A stretch of DNA of 18,420 bases from Beroe ovata (GCA_946803715.1 CAMPET010000332.1:42800-61219), one strand, 5' to 3'. Numbered from the stretch's first letter, positions 8,201 through 18,333 are shown. The notes: a model not told the origin generated them from the letters alone. A program made the numbers and translations.

Positions 8201-11134
8201 TGTCACGTCACGTTACTGAGTATAACGTGACGCACTTCTGTGATAACCTTCAGAGGGCAATGGTTCTGTGGGAGGATAACCCTTACTGCTGGCAGGTTAA
8301 TAACCATTCATCTCCACAGTATACACACACGCACACAAACACACACACAACCACAGTTCTGATCTAACCTAGTTCCACTAGCTCTCAGAAGAGAAATATG
8401 CCACTTATCATTCCACAGCAACGCAAAACACAGCAGGTCTATCACAAAGAAACGGAGATGAGCATGATTTAGGTGTGCCCACAGTTTTGGACAATTTTGC
8501 TTTATTTGATACCACTTGCAATTGTTGTTAGGTGAATTTCACTGACGGTGCACGTAGTTACAGCACGGAGTCCTACCCCATGATGATATACCGGATGACA
8601 CAGCTCAAACGAATGGGTCAAGATCCCAAGTGAGCATCCCAGAGTTCAAAACACACCACTTTTCAATCTCAATTTAATGAGATCATGACCAAGTACTGAA
8701 TAGGGAAGAAACTCAGAAAAGTATGGGATTGACCACTTTTCTATCTCATGCATTCCTCTTCAACACCCGTGTATTATATCTCACAGAGTGGGGTGTAAGA
8801 GAGCGAATGGAACCCATTGGCAAAACATCACTCCAAATTCCCGACCTTCTCCAGCAACAATAACTGCCACAACAGCCCCAATGACAGCAATGGGTAAAAC
8901 AACGCCCCAAGTTGCCATGACAACAGCGTTGTCACGTGACATAACGAGGCTCGCGTCAGCAACCATCTCCACGAACACTACAGCTGCAGTTGATAATGGA
9001 ACATTTCCATTGGACAACAGCACAACATCGCCCCATCATTTCACTACAAGTACTGCGACATTCGGCAGGAAAAATAGGGTAATCTCCTTTGAAAGATTAG
9101 ATTTGAGTGATTGTGAAGTCCGGTTTAGCTGCTCACTGCTCACTGCTCACATATGATTATTTCGTCAGATATTGAGAACAGATTGCAATGGTGATGTGAA
9201 ATTGCGATGCAACACATTCTACAGGAAGTACACGTGGCATTACTGGCTAGGTGGGTAACAGCAGTTCGGTTGATATTGCCACATTGGACATTGGTGTGTG
9301 GTGTGTCTACTGTCCATGATTAGATGGGTTCTAGCAAGGTCATGCAGTTAGATAGGTACCTGCTCAGTTGGTTCTGGACAATGGACATAACTGGACAGTG
9401 GACAGTTCTTATTGTGAGTGGTCGAAAGCTTTTCTCCAGCTGTTACGTAGCCCATCTAAACATTCCTCACTTCAGAGTTGTTTCACGGGTTACCTGTGGC
9501 CGGTATGGCTAGACCTCCCATTATAAACCAGGGTTACCATCCATACAACACTTGTGACATGATACTCTACTCCTTGATCTGCCTTCAGTCCATCGATACA
9601 ACGGGTATGTTATAGGTACACACTACACACACATGCACAGATACACACACACACACACATGCACAGACACACACACGCACACACAAACACACACGCATTA
9701 TTGCAGAATGTAGCACTGATGACACGAAGCAGTATATCGAGGAAGCCAGTACGGAACGTCTATCCCGACTAAAGGAGTCTGGTTGTGAGAAATCACATTT
9801 ACAGTGGTGGGTAAACAGGAAATCGGGAGTTGAGATTGCAGGTAGGGAAGCAGCAGGAGGTCAGTGGGAATTCAATGACAAATAAATCAATTCACATATC
9901 ATAATTTTCATATTTGATGTCTTCCTAATGACGCCGCTTCACTCTCCACTCTCGGCTGATAGCGAAATGATTATTCCAGATTTGAGTGAGTGCAGTATTT
10001 GGAATTTATCTCACTGCCGGTGGAAGTACGCTATTGGAGGCCGGTTTTCGGAGTACAAGCTCACTTCCAACTCTCGCGAATTGGTGAAAGTGGAGATGGA
10101 TTCCTGGAGGACTTCTCTCTCTGAAGAAGCTTGCGCGGCTCGCAGGTATAATGTCAATAACGGGGCTAGGAGTAGGTAACGCCGTGGCTACTGTTAACGT
10201 TGCTATGATAACTGATATCGTTACCATCGTAGCTATGATAACGGTCATAAATTCTGATTAGTTCTGCCAGCAATTATCATAAGTCACGTCAATCCGACAA
10301 TAATTTTCAGGAACTTATCTGAGTGTTATGCCCGGCTAGCGTGTACAAACGCCACCAAGATCCATTACAACTCCACTGGTCTTGCGGAGTTCACCTTCAT
10401 GGAGGAAGATAGCATCAGCGCTAACTTCTACTTAGATGCCTGGAAAAAGCGGATCAAGAGGTATAATTGTACACACACACGAGCCGTCACTTTAGGTATA
10501 ACGTCATGATTTCCTATTTTGACCCTCGGCCCCCTTTTCTTACCACCTTACCTCACATCCTGATGACGAATCCCTATAAATATGATGTTGAACTTACTGA
10601 ACAATGCCCCCGTCAATCAAACGACATGATATTTCATGATGCACATCCACGTTCTCTATAACACGGAGAATTGTCCCAATTTCCCGCCAAGAACCCCATG
10701 ATCACGTGTCCCTCCCCCCTCTCTCAACAGGAAGTGGTGCGACACGCTCGCAGCACAGTACACGTCCTGCCCCACCTGCTGGTCCTATCTTCTCTACCTT
10801 AACTCCACCCGCCCCCAATATTGGGATTACCTCATGGCAGACATGCGGGCTGCAGCAGTCCCCTACAGGTTGCAACAAATTGTTCCGTGGACAGTGGTGG
10901 GACCGAGCTTCTCAGAGAAACAGTACTGGAGTCTCGCTGCCAGTAAGATGATGATATCAATCGTTAGAATTCTATCGGAATCACTCCCAATTGTTGAAAT
11001 CGTATCTTCTCCCCCTCCCTCAAATTTCAGGTGTGGAGAATAAGCAGAGAAACAACAACTCGGCACCTGGTATGCGCACTCTATCACCTGTGATACTGAT
11101 GGCTATTTGGATCATGATCATGACTTTCTTCTGA
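5207..11134 (+). CDS. Secreted, probably GPI-anchored Cys-rich glycoprotein with MGAT5 C-terminal-like module (20 exons)
   Basis: Exons: 5207-5270, 5577-5720, 5838-5915, 6031-6204, 6311-6448, 6648-6806, 6915-7066, 7171-7351, 7466-7580, 7711-7928, 8144-8295, 8532-8629, 8787-9078, 9169-9250, 9476-9604, 9707-9841, 9980-10145, 10311-10460, 10731-10942, 11031-11134. All junctions keep phase, giving 980 residues. Exon 1 is a clear signal peptide (MLLIGVFVFFFC). Exons 4-5 (about residues 95-199) hold PGESC-x3-C-x6-C and later C-x10-C-x-C with RLCWC, the spacing I recall for the C-terminal module of MGAT5; no glycosyltransferase catalytic domain is visible. Exon 13 is a Thr/Ser/Pro-rich, mucin-like stalk. 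Exons 16-19 are Cys-rich and partly repetitive. About eighteen N-glycosylation sequons occur. The last 20 residues are hydrophobic after a small-residue site (NNNSAPG), as for GPI attachment. Residues 200-560 are unrecognised. Weakest calls: the 5915/6031 junction and exons 14-15. Confidence 0.75.
5740..5812. repeat. Short tandem repeat in intron 2 of the GPI gene
   Basis: Imperfect copies of CTATGACA(C)AACTGTGACACC follow one another between exons 2 and 3. It is purely intronic and no function is apparent. Confidence 0.6.
6591..6628. repeat. Exact 19-bp tandem duplication in intron 5
   Basis: ACTCCTTCATAATATCGAT is present twice with no gap (6591-6609 and 6610-6628). It lies just upstream of the exon 6 acceptor at 6646-6647 and supplies part of the pyrimidine-containing tract there. 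Confidence 0.9.
9615..9698. repeat. CA microsatellite in intron 15 of the GPI gene
   Basis: A CA-rich run with interspersed CATGCACAGA units lies between the exon 15 donor (9605) and the exon 16 acceptor (9705-9706). A shorter CA run is in intron 11 at about 8321-8352. Confidence 0.9.
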
Positions 11135-11577
11135 CACCCCAGCTCAGTTCAGCGTGGGGTTCCAATCCTGAATACCAACAGTTATTATTCGAGTTTTTTA
11201 TACATGTATTCAAATTTCAGTTCTTTTAAACTTCACGGTCTGTTTTTTAATTTCTGCATGTGTTGACTTTTTATAGACTTGACATCATTTTTATTGATCT
11301 TCATAGTCTAAAAGACTAATCGTAAGCGTTTAGGTAATACTAATAGGTATTAACTTTTATATCAATGCGTTGTTTGTTTGTTAATTTGAGTACTAAACTC
11401 AGTTTCATGATTTATCTCTATCAAACATTAGATGGTCAATCACATTACAATTCCTTTAGTTTTAGAACGTGTAATTCTTCATGATTGAAAATATCATTTA
11501 CGTATTCCTTTGATAACTTGAATTTTTCAAATTTATGCCGAGACATAATACATAACTAACGATTTTCATTATTCTAG
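11135..11577. other. AT-rich 3' flank of the GPI gene
   Basis: Strongly AT-rich DNA after the GPI-gene stop codon, presumably 3' UTR and spacer. I see no canonical AATAAA here, so the cleavage site cannot be placed. No coding exon is visible. Confidence 0.5.
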
Positions 11578-11579
11578 CA

Positions 11580-11641
11580 ATGGTCCGTGAACCAAAGGCT
11601 GATATGAAGAGCTTGAACCAGCTGCTTCAACTTGAATACAC
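11580..11641 (+). CDS. Isolated candidate exon, possible 5' exon of an unknown gene
   Basis: ATG at 11580 opens a 20-codon frame beginning MVREPKADMKSL and rich in Leu and Gln. It ends in phase 2 at a strong donor (GTGAGT, 11642). TTCTAG directly precedes it, so it could also be an internal exon with an acceptor at 11577. If real, its transcript would cross the GPCR, which lies on the other strand, making that gene nested in an intron. The phase-2 end matches the acceptor at 13898 of the candidate gene downstream. The exon is short and may be chance. Confidence 0.35.
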
Positions 11642-11736
11642 GTGAGTGAGTATATGTTTTTAATCATAAAGTCACAGCATTACTTAAGTCTCTTATCATC
11701 GAATCAGGGTAACGTTTTAACTGATGAAGGGATATT

Positions 11737-11768
11737 GATTGGCCAAAATAATACCGATTGGCCAAAAT
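11737..11768. repeat. Duplicated 13-bp GATTGGCCAAAAT
   Basis: Two exact copies (11737-11749 and 11756-11768), 19 bases apart. Each contains an inverted CCAAT box (ATTGG) and the palindrome TTGGCCAA. They lie between the candidate exon at 11580 and the 3' end of the GPCR gene, so they could be in the GPCR 3' UTR or be regulatory. Function is unknown. Confidence 0.6.
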
Positions 11769-11863
11769 CTTATATTCAACATATCAACAAGTTATGGCTG
11801 TCAAATAGTTCTGCGCAAAGTATACACGGATAAACTATTTTGAATGTAGAGTAACATGTTTGC

Positions 11864-13105
11864 CTACATGGCGGAGGTATTTGTAAACACCATGCTCTTC
11901 TCTTTCCTCAACACCGCTGACATGAACCCATTGCTGATATCGAGGGATGCTGATCGGGCCCGAGTGAGAAACCGCCGGTCTGGAGCCGAGTGTCGCACTC
12001 CCGGCAGATACGTCACACTGGGACACTTCCTCATCAGCCCGCGCACCACAGGCAGGTGTGATGGTGACCGCACCCCCGTGGCGGCGGCGGCGGGGCCGTG
12101 CTCCTTAGTACACACCACTAGGTGCAGGCCCGCTTCTGCTATGAGTGTCTGTCTAGCTAGTCTCTTTGCTTTGATCGTGAGATTGATGGACGCGTGCAGG
12201 TTACTCCTGTAGTCCTCTCTCCGCAGAGCGTATATGACGGGGTTAGCAACGGGGCCCGCGTAGAACAGTATCTTAGCAACCTGTGCGAACATAATCTCAC
12301 TGTTCTCTGACAAGTTCCATGGCAGGTAATTTTTGAGGGCGAGTAGGGGTATGGATATGTTAGTAAGGATAAATATCACCACAAGGATCATCAGCTCTCG
12401 GGCAATGCTCGGCATCTGGGCGCGGTTCTGAGACTGTACCCGCCGGGCAGTGATACTGCAGAAGTTCTGTCTGAGGATTTGTCCCATTACCACGGCGGAA
12501 AGCAGCACAATAATCACACTGCCCAGCAGTACAATGTACGGGATCACGTTGATATGCGGGACTACTTTATCCCCCGCAATCACGTGATCGTAGCTCACAA
12601 AACACGACTGAATGTTCGGGATGAAGAAGAAGTTCCAGAGCGGGTTGGAGATGACCAGGAACATGGTGATAAACACGTACTTTGCGATAATCACGTGCAC
12701 GATGCGTTGTCGGGTGACCCACACTTTGTACGCTAGCGGGTATATCACTATGACAACCCGGGTGAAACTCAGGACTATGAGACTGATGATCGAGCCCCAT
12801 GGGAAGATGTGGAGGAGGTTGGAGAAGATCCGGCACAGGAGATCACTCCTCTCGAACACGTCGCCCCGGTAGAACATGGCAACGACTAGCGGCTCCACGA
12901 GGAGTGCTGTGCCCATATCGTCCACAGCGAGACAGAACAGCTGGAGCCGACTTGGCAGACGATAGTGACGCCGCTTCCCGAATAGGTAGAGTACGAGGAG
13001 GTTGAAATGGATGCCGCATATCATGAGCAGTAGGATGATCACCACAGTCACCTGATCCAGGGGCGTGGTGGGTGGGGCAAAACTGGGCGTGGTCATTTGT
13101 GTCAT
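11864..13105 (-). CDS. Orphan class A (rhodopsin-family) G-protein-coupled receptor, single exon
   Basis: 413 residues and seven hydrophobic segments. Family landmarks sit at the expected spacing: N35 (1.50), LAVDD with D63 (2.50), C91 (3.25), R116 (3.50), a Cys in loop 2, the helix 6 Pro and NPVIY in helix 7. Oddities: the DRY box is TRV, so the acidic residue is missing, and helix 6 has ISIP where CWxP is usual. Both positions affect activation in known receptors, so signalling bias or constitutive activity is possible. The C-tail of roughly 100 residues is Arg/Ser-rich and ends S-A-M, a possible class I PDZ ligand. I chose ATG 13105; the frame extends to a TTG at 13138, and CAATAG just upstream may be an acceptor for a 5' UTR intron. 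Base composition is clearly GC-richer than the flanks. The ligand cannot be predicted. It is convergent with the GPI-protein gene. Confidence 0.92.
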   Translation of the reverse strand: MTQMTTPSFAPPTTPLDQVTVVIILLLMICGIHFNLLVLYLFGKRRHYRLPSRLQLFCLAVDDMGTALLVEPLVVAMFYRGDVFERSDLLCRIFSNLLHIFPWGSIISLIVLSFTRVVIVIYPLAYKVWVTRQRIVHVIIAKYVFITMFLVISNPLWNFFFIPNIQSCFVSYDHVIAGDKVVPHINVIPYIVLLGSVIIVLLSAVVMGQILRQNFCSITARRVQSQNRAQMPSIARELMILVVIFILTNISIPLLALKNYLPWNLSENSEIMFAQVAKILFYAGPVANPVIYALRREDYRSNLHASINLTIKAKRLARQTLIAEAGLHLVVCTKEHGPAAAATGVRSPSHLPVVRGLMRKCPSVTYLPGVRHSAPDRRFLTRARSASLDISNGFMSAVLRKEKSMVFTNTSAM

Positions 13106-13139
13106 ACACACTAACACACCTGTGTACCTATTGATCAAT

Positions 13140-13700
13140 GATCATGAGGTGAGAAAGTAAGAATGTTATGTATGTTGGCAGTAGATTGAAATTTCCATAA
13201 AGACATTCAAAATTTTTTGGAAGCTGAGTAACATATCATATGAATATGATTGAGGAAAATCGAAGTGAAGCTTATGCAGGAAGAGACGGGTTATAGCGCC
13301 CGCCGGCCCGCCGCGCATGAGCGAGTCCCAGAACGGCATTGTAGTAAACAATTATAGCCGCCATGAATATCACCCTGACAGACGGCAATATATCATGTCA
13401 GCCGCATTCGGAACACCGTACTAAATAATATAATATATGTTTGACTATTTCGGGTCAAATCCCAGAATTAGTGGTACATTCAATTAGAGTCGCGTCTTCT
13501 CGGGGATAGTATAGACTTGCGGATGCCGTGAAAAGCTCAAAGCTGAAATCCGTGCGTCCTGTCTTCATTGACAGTCGAGAAATATTTATAATCTTTTGCA
13601 GGTGTGTATAATTCATGAAATAACAAAAGATTATGCCTGCATGCACATACTGGACATCGTAAACAGTAAATATGATTGGAAATCCCACGTCTGGAGGCTG
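13140..13700. other. GPCR 5' flank
   Basis: No gene is seen. A short CpG-rich patch, GCGCCCGCCGGCCCGCCGCG (about 13298-13317), stands out in AT-rich DNA about 190 bases upstream of the GPCR start and may mark its promoter. The rest is unremarkable. Confidence 0.45.
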
Positions 13701-13718
13701 GAGTTTTCGAGGGATCAC

Positions 13719-13726
13719 TATAAAAG
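13719..13726 (+). promoter_or_regulatory. TATA box (TATAAAAG)
   Basis: A perfect TATAAAAG on the + strand, about 60 bases before an ATG at 13779 that opens a short frame ending at a consensus donor. The spacing would put the transcription start near 13750. This is the best evidence that a + strand gene begins here. Confidence 0.45.
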
Positions 13727-13778
13727 CACTGAGAAGGGAAAGTTTGTTGAAGCGTAAAATAGGGAAAATAAGGCTACA

Positions 13779-16700
13779 ATGAGTATAGGGAGGTACAAAA
13801 CGTAAGTTTTATATTTCCTCAAGATACTATCATACAATATATCCACCTCTCTACACCATGACGTCTCTCAAGGTTCGGGTAACTCGTTGAAACGTAGCAA
13901 AATCGACGTCTCTGAAACGTCTGCTCCGAGCAAAGCTTTTAGTGCCATTTCGGCCGGGGAATTATGGTTGCGACCTAGGTTAGTTTTGACAGAACCATTA
14001 GAACTCGAGTTGCTTTCACGAAATTTTAATCCTACTTACGTTACGTGCTAGTACAGATCCCTGCATGCAGCTTCACGGATGATGGCTTTGTTATGTGACA
14101 AAGATCTGAATGTGCTGGATATGGAAATTAGACAAAACTATGGAAGGACTAATATGGGAAAGAGATAGATATGAAGAGGCATATAGGTGTCTCAAAATAA
14201 ATCAAATATACACGCAAGCGCTACTGCAATGATCCACATCAAATGCCATACCGAGTAGGTTCTTGTCAAATGTAGAGTATATAACTGCAATAGTAAACTG
14301 CACACTCCACGTTTACATGCTCTACGCTATTATTAACTGCAGTACTCTACAGCTCCCCAGTGGACTGTCAGGAGAATTACAGTAGGCACTATAATACTTC
14401 ACTCCCCATCTTTGATATCCTGCTTGCTAGTTGACAGGAAATGAGTGTAATACACGTTGGTACAGCTATCATAATGACACAACGATCATTGCTTGAGCAA
14501 ATGTTGACCGCGTTCATATTGTGTTGATATGAGCTCAGGTATGAATTGTATGAACATGTCGTGTATTAAAGTGGTTGTTGGATATTGGTATAGTGTAAAC
14601 TGTAAAGTTGTAACTCCTTCAAAAGATTGAGTTAAAGAATTCATCAATACATGCGATTCATGGAGTCCTCATGCAAAGAGAAATTAATCAACACCGAGGT
14701 TTATCTAGGTGAATTAAGAATCCTCAGTCAAAAATTATAATGAGCGAAAAAATAATGCTTAGTCAAAAAGTGCACTTAGACCTGCCAAAAAATTTGAAGA
14801 GTGATGCCATATATCTTTCAGGTTCTCGGTACCTATAATGACGTCTTCTCAACCTGGGGGCCAAGCAAGAAGAAGAGATGTGCAAGTGACAAGTAAGAAT
14901 TACCTTTTTTTTTGGCTGGAGAGTATTATATTGGAATTATAGTTTCCTCTACTACCAGTTTTTGTAATAGCGGCTGTTATACGTTTTAAGCCGGCTGTCA
15001 AAGTGTCAGAGAGTTCACCGTAATGATATGGTGTATGCAAGCTTGTAGAGAATCACTTGGGCATGGTCAGAACAGCGATTATTGTAGTAGTGATCAATGC
15101 TGAGAGCACTTACAGCTATATCTAAATGTCTCTGCTTGCGCGCCAATTTGTTTATCTGGCCACAATTTGCAATATGAATATTATACAGTCGCGACGTATT
15201 ACTCCTAGGTACTACGCTTATATATTGTCTACCGAATATTATGATATTGCTATGCGGCAATTTCAATCGCTAGTCCAGACTCAAGTCAGCATGTTTAGTG
15301 AGAAAATACTTGCAAACTTGAGACGCTCAGTTTAAGCAGGTTAAGGGCCAGTTATTTCAGTAGCAAAATGTTGGACAACAGGCAGCGCGCGTGAGCGAAA
15401 GATTTAATTGCTCAAATAATTTGAGTCAAATTGTCATAGCATGGTTGCCGCACCTTCACCAACAGATGCCCCGATAGTATATTTCAGGAATATTGCAGCA
15501 CCCCCTTTCACCCCTTATTATACTAATAGCAGCATGATATCACAGGATAGAGGTATTTATTCCACACGCCTAACAAGTTACAAATTGGGAATATTATGGC
15601 TAGCAATCACCGAGCACTTAATTTTAGGTAGGTAATGAACGGGAGAGGCAACAATTTCATTATGCGGAGAGTTGCAGAAAACAAATCAATTTGTGATGGT
15701 TTTTGAGAGCAGGGACATATTTTGTTGAACAGATTTTCGGTAATAACAGAATTTGTAACAACAAATTGAGTTAATCTACTACTGGCTACTGCAGCTGCAT
15801 GTTCTGACTTCTTGAGAGAGTTGATTAAATAACACTCGAATTTTCGCAGCACAGCTTATACCTACTAACCGTGACACGTGTCCACAGTCTATTGTATATC
15901 AATAATCACAATATCACATGATGCTGTACCAAGTTAGAACAGCTTCATAATGTTTTAGTCTAGGAAGCTGCTCAAGAAGGGAGAGAGGGAGAGTTTCAAA
16001 TTCAATAAAGAAAATCTTGGCATCGATCATATGCCAGGTTGATCTAGTGGAACACATTTATAGATGCTGACTATATTTCTTGAGGTTGCAACACAGCTCT
16101 ACACGGATCATACGATATATTAGTGATCATTCATAAACTATCCGATATGATAGAACTGTCATGACAGTTATCGAAATGGGGATATTTCAGGGAAATGCGA
16201 TTTTCATGGCTCATGATTAAAAAATAACACAAGATATATGGTAAAACAACGTAGCTGCTCAAATGTGACCACATGGTCAATGTGCAGTTAGGCAGATCCA
16301 ATGATCCATAGTCAAACATTGAATAGCCCGATACAGGGAACGGCGGAAGATATCGGAAGGACACACTCGCGAAAATTGCAGAAGTTCGAGTAGAAATATA
16401 AAGGAACGCCGTATTGCCGTTAAGGGTCAGGATGTGGAAAAGCAGTTTATCTGCAGTTTGGAAGCAGGCTTCCTACTGAACATGCGATGTAATTCAGATG
16501 GTAACACAATTACGATTAACATTTTCAGAGAAATTGTGCATACATAGTATTAGGAAATCTCCATCACACATATTGACCACACCCAATTATGGGATGATTT
16601 TATTTTATTATCCAGGATGGGTGCGGAAGCATGGCTTTCCATGTGATTTAGGTTTAAGGTAGGTTATGCATATGGATTTGATGTCTTCATCTCCAAAACA

Positions 16701-17614
16701 ACTAACAAGCACTATAAAAGTACAATCAATACGTTGATAGTTTTAGTAGAGTTTTACAATTCTGCTAAACGTGACGATTGCTGACGGAATGTGATTCTAC
16801 AGGAAGGATTATGTTGTCGACATTTACAGGATCATGTGTTATTCCACATATGTGAGATTGACATCATCCTTGTAGTTTATTAGAAAATCTTCGTTCGAAC
16901 ATAGGATCGAACACATCCTGCTCGATGAAAACATGAAAACGGTGTCTACGGACTATGACAGCAGACGTATGTTTATGCCTGGTACTTGGTAGGTTCCTGC
17001 CATAGTTAGAGGTACCACCGCTATGCCTACGATGGCAGGGATGTATATGCAGGCACGCATGCTTCAGGACGAACAAGTGTAAATCTCGACATATACTAGG
17101 TACATCTATCCTATAGCACGTTCCAATAAGCGGTATTGGACGCACACATACACATATATTGCGTCGAAACGCGTGGAATATGCGTTCTCACTCTCCGTGA
17201 CACACACACACATATAATATACCCCGGGACATGAAATTGTGTGTAAGTAGTTTTTTCACGAGCAGTTGTTACTACAGAAATCTGATAAGATAGGGTACGA
17301 TATAGCTGTGTGTGTGTGTGTGTCTGTGTGTCTGTGTCTGTGTGTGTGTGTGTGTGTGTGTATCTTTGTGTATCTTTGTGTGTATCTTTGTGTGTGTGTT
17401 GAAGAATTCAGTATACTGACTGAATTGTGAAAATTGTGCCAGATGTTTAACGTCTCCATGTTAAGATTCAATGTCTGAAATCGACTGAAGACTTAACAGC
17501 AACCCGCGGAAGGACGTTATGTCGGCTACTAACCACGATGGAACAGGATTTTTTCTTGGCGTGGAGTTCATGCTTATTGCGATGGAAAATCTGCATGGGT
17601 GTGTCCAGCTGTAG
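13779..17614 (+). CDS. Tentative multi-exon gene, unknown product
   Basis: A chain of small exons can be joined in one frame: 13779-13801, 13898-13978, 14057-14111, 14822-14892, 15488-15552, 16616-16658, 16803-16851, 16876-16988, 17500-17614, giving about 204 residues that I do not recognise. In favour: a TATA box 53-60 bases upstream, good donors at 13802 (GTAAGT), 14893 (GTAAGA) and 16659 (GTAGGT), and consistent phase at all eight junctions. Against: each exon is short enough to be open by chance, the donor at 14112 is weak, and the 16852-16875 intron would be only 24 bases. If the third exon is not spliced at 14112, its frame stops at 14168, giving a 71-residue product. Another open stretch at about 16337-16546 could be a phase 1-1 exon, and 17903-17925 could be a later one. 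Treat this as a hypothesis. Confidence 0.28.
14893..15487. other. No gene seen apart from possible intron
   Basis: AT-rich DNA with chance open frames on both strands. It would be an intron if the tentative + strand gene is real. Confidence 0.4.
15553..16615. other. Unassigned region with one open stretch
   Basis: Mostly AT-rich. A + strand frame is open from about 16325 to a TAG near 16546, with Arg/Lys-rich then mixed composition and no start codon; it could be an exon or chance. A perfect 16-base palindrome AACTGTCATGACAGTT lies at 16154-16169. Confidence 0.4.
17306..17400. repeat. TG microsatellite with TGTGTATCTT units
   Basis: A (TG)n run containing TCTGTG interruptions passes into three copies of a TGTGTATCTT-type unit. 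It is the complement of the CA repeats elsewhere in the window. Confidence 0.9.
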
Positions 17615-18240
17615 CATCCGAAATTCGAAAACGATGACAACTGATAGCGCAGAATCATGAACAGAAAGCAGTTGTATGGATAGGTGGCACAACATTTGAA
17701 CAGAGCCCATGTGAATACCAGCTTGTAGCTAATGAAGAATCCAGTATATTCACTATGTGAATACTTGTAGATGAGTAGGTATAGTGCAGATAGGAGAAGC
17801 AAGAAGTAACAATCTGCTATCTCTAGCCTATAAATAAAGTTATTGCGAATCCATGTCATATTATCAATATTATTAATCAATGTAATCAATGTCTTATATC
17901 AGCTACGCCACACGAAGATATATAGGTAAGTTACCAACTGCACTTTGATATACGTCGCACTGTGATGTACGTCACTGCTGGTGCTCATAATTAAGACAAC
18001 AAACACAAAAAACCAAGTATGTCTTATGAAAACTGGAGTGATCAGTCATGTAGTATCTGCATGATACATGTGGGATTAAAATGCGCGCCACTTCGTCTGT
18101 CACCACTTCGTTTGTCAAGTGTACTGTGGTGTGACTTTTATAAAGCAGATATATCATCTGCTACATCAACTTGATAGGCTCTACAAATTTGATTACTACC
18201 CGATCACGGATCGCGGTTGTTATATAACCTAACAGCTCTC
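17615..18240. other. No gene seen; small tandem repeat and possible TATA box
   Basis: A 15-base unit, CCACTTCGTCTGTCA then CCACTTCGTTTGTCA, is repeated back to back at 18088-18117 with one mismatch. TATAAA occurs at 18139-18144. A 142-codon minus-strand frame (17461-17889) overlaps the left part; it has no recognisable domain and may be chance. Confidence 0.45.
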
Positions 18241-18249
18241 TGCGAAAGT

Positions 18250-18333
18250 CACGTGACTCGTTGCCATAGTCACGTGTTTTCGTCACGTGGGTAGCGCGCG
18301 CATCGCATAATATTTATCACGCGTGATGACTCA
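18250..18333. promoter_or_regulatory. Promoter-like cluster: three CACGTG E-boxes, CpG run, AP-1 site
   Basis: CACGTG occurs at 18250-18255, 18271-18276 and 18284-18289, each preceded by GT (GTCACGTG), the core bound by USF, MITF/TFE and MYC-type bHLH-ZIP factors. A GTTGCCAT RFX-like half-site (about 18260-18267), a GCGCGCGC run (about 18294-18301) and TGACTCA (AP-1, 18327-18333) follow. The density of sites suggests a promoter or enhancer, probably of a gene beyond the right edge or of one read leftwards. Direction is not determined. Confidence 0.5.

Noticed and set aside
9253-9475. Possible extra exon in the GPI gene
   Set aside because: Acceptors in this stretch lead to early stops in the required phase; direct joining of 9250 to 9476 keeps the frame.
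12479-13005. Plus-strand frames opposite the GPCR
   Set aside because: They are shadows of the GC-rich receptor gene with no family features.
13106-13138. GPCR start at 13138
   Set aside because: The first codon there is TTG. The first ATG in frame is 13105, and a possible acceptor lies between them.
14271-14352. Possible inverted repeat TGTAGAGTA ... TACTCTACA
   Set aside because: Only about nine bases match before alignment breaks down, and no target-site duplication is visible.
16864-17145. 93-codon minus-strand open frame, His/Arg-rich
   Set aside because: Composition looks like the reverse of a + strand frame, and there is no recognisable motif.
17461-17889. 142-codon minus-strand open frame
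   Set aside because: No domain, odd hydrophobic mix, no supporting splice or promoter signals, and an overlapping + strand frame. Length is not exceptional for the number of frames in the window.
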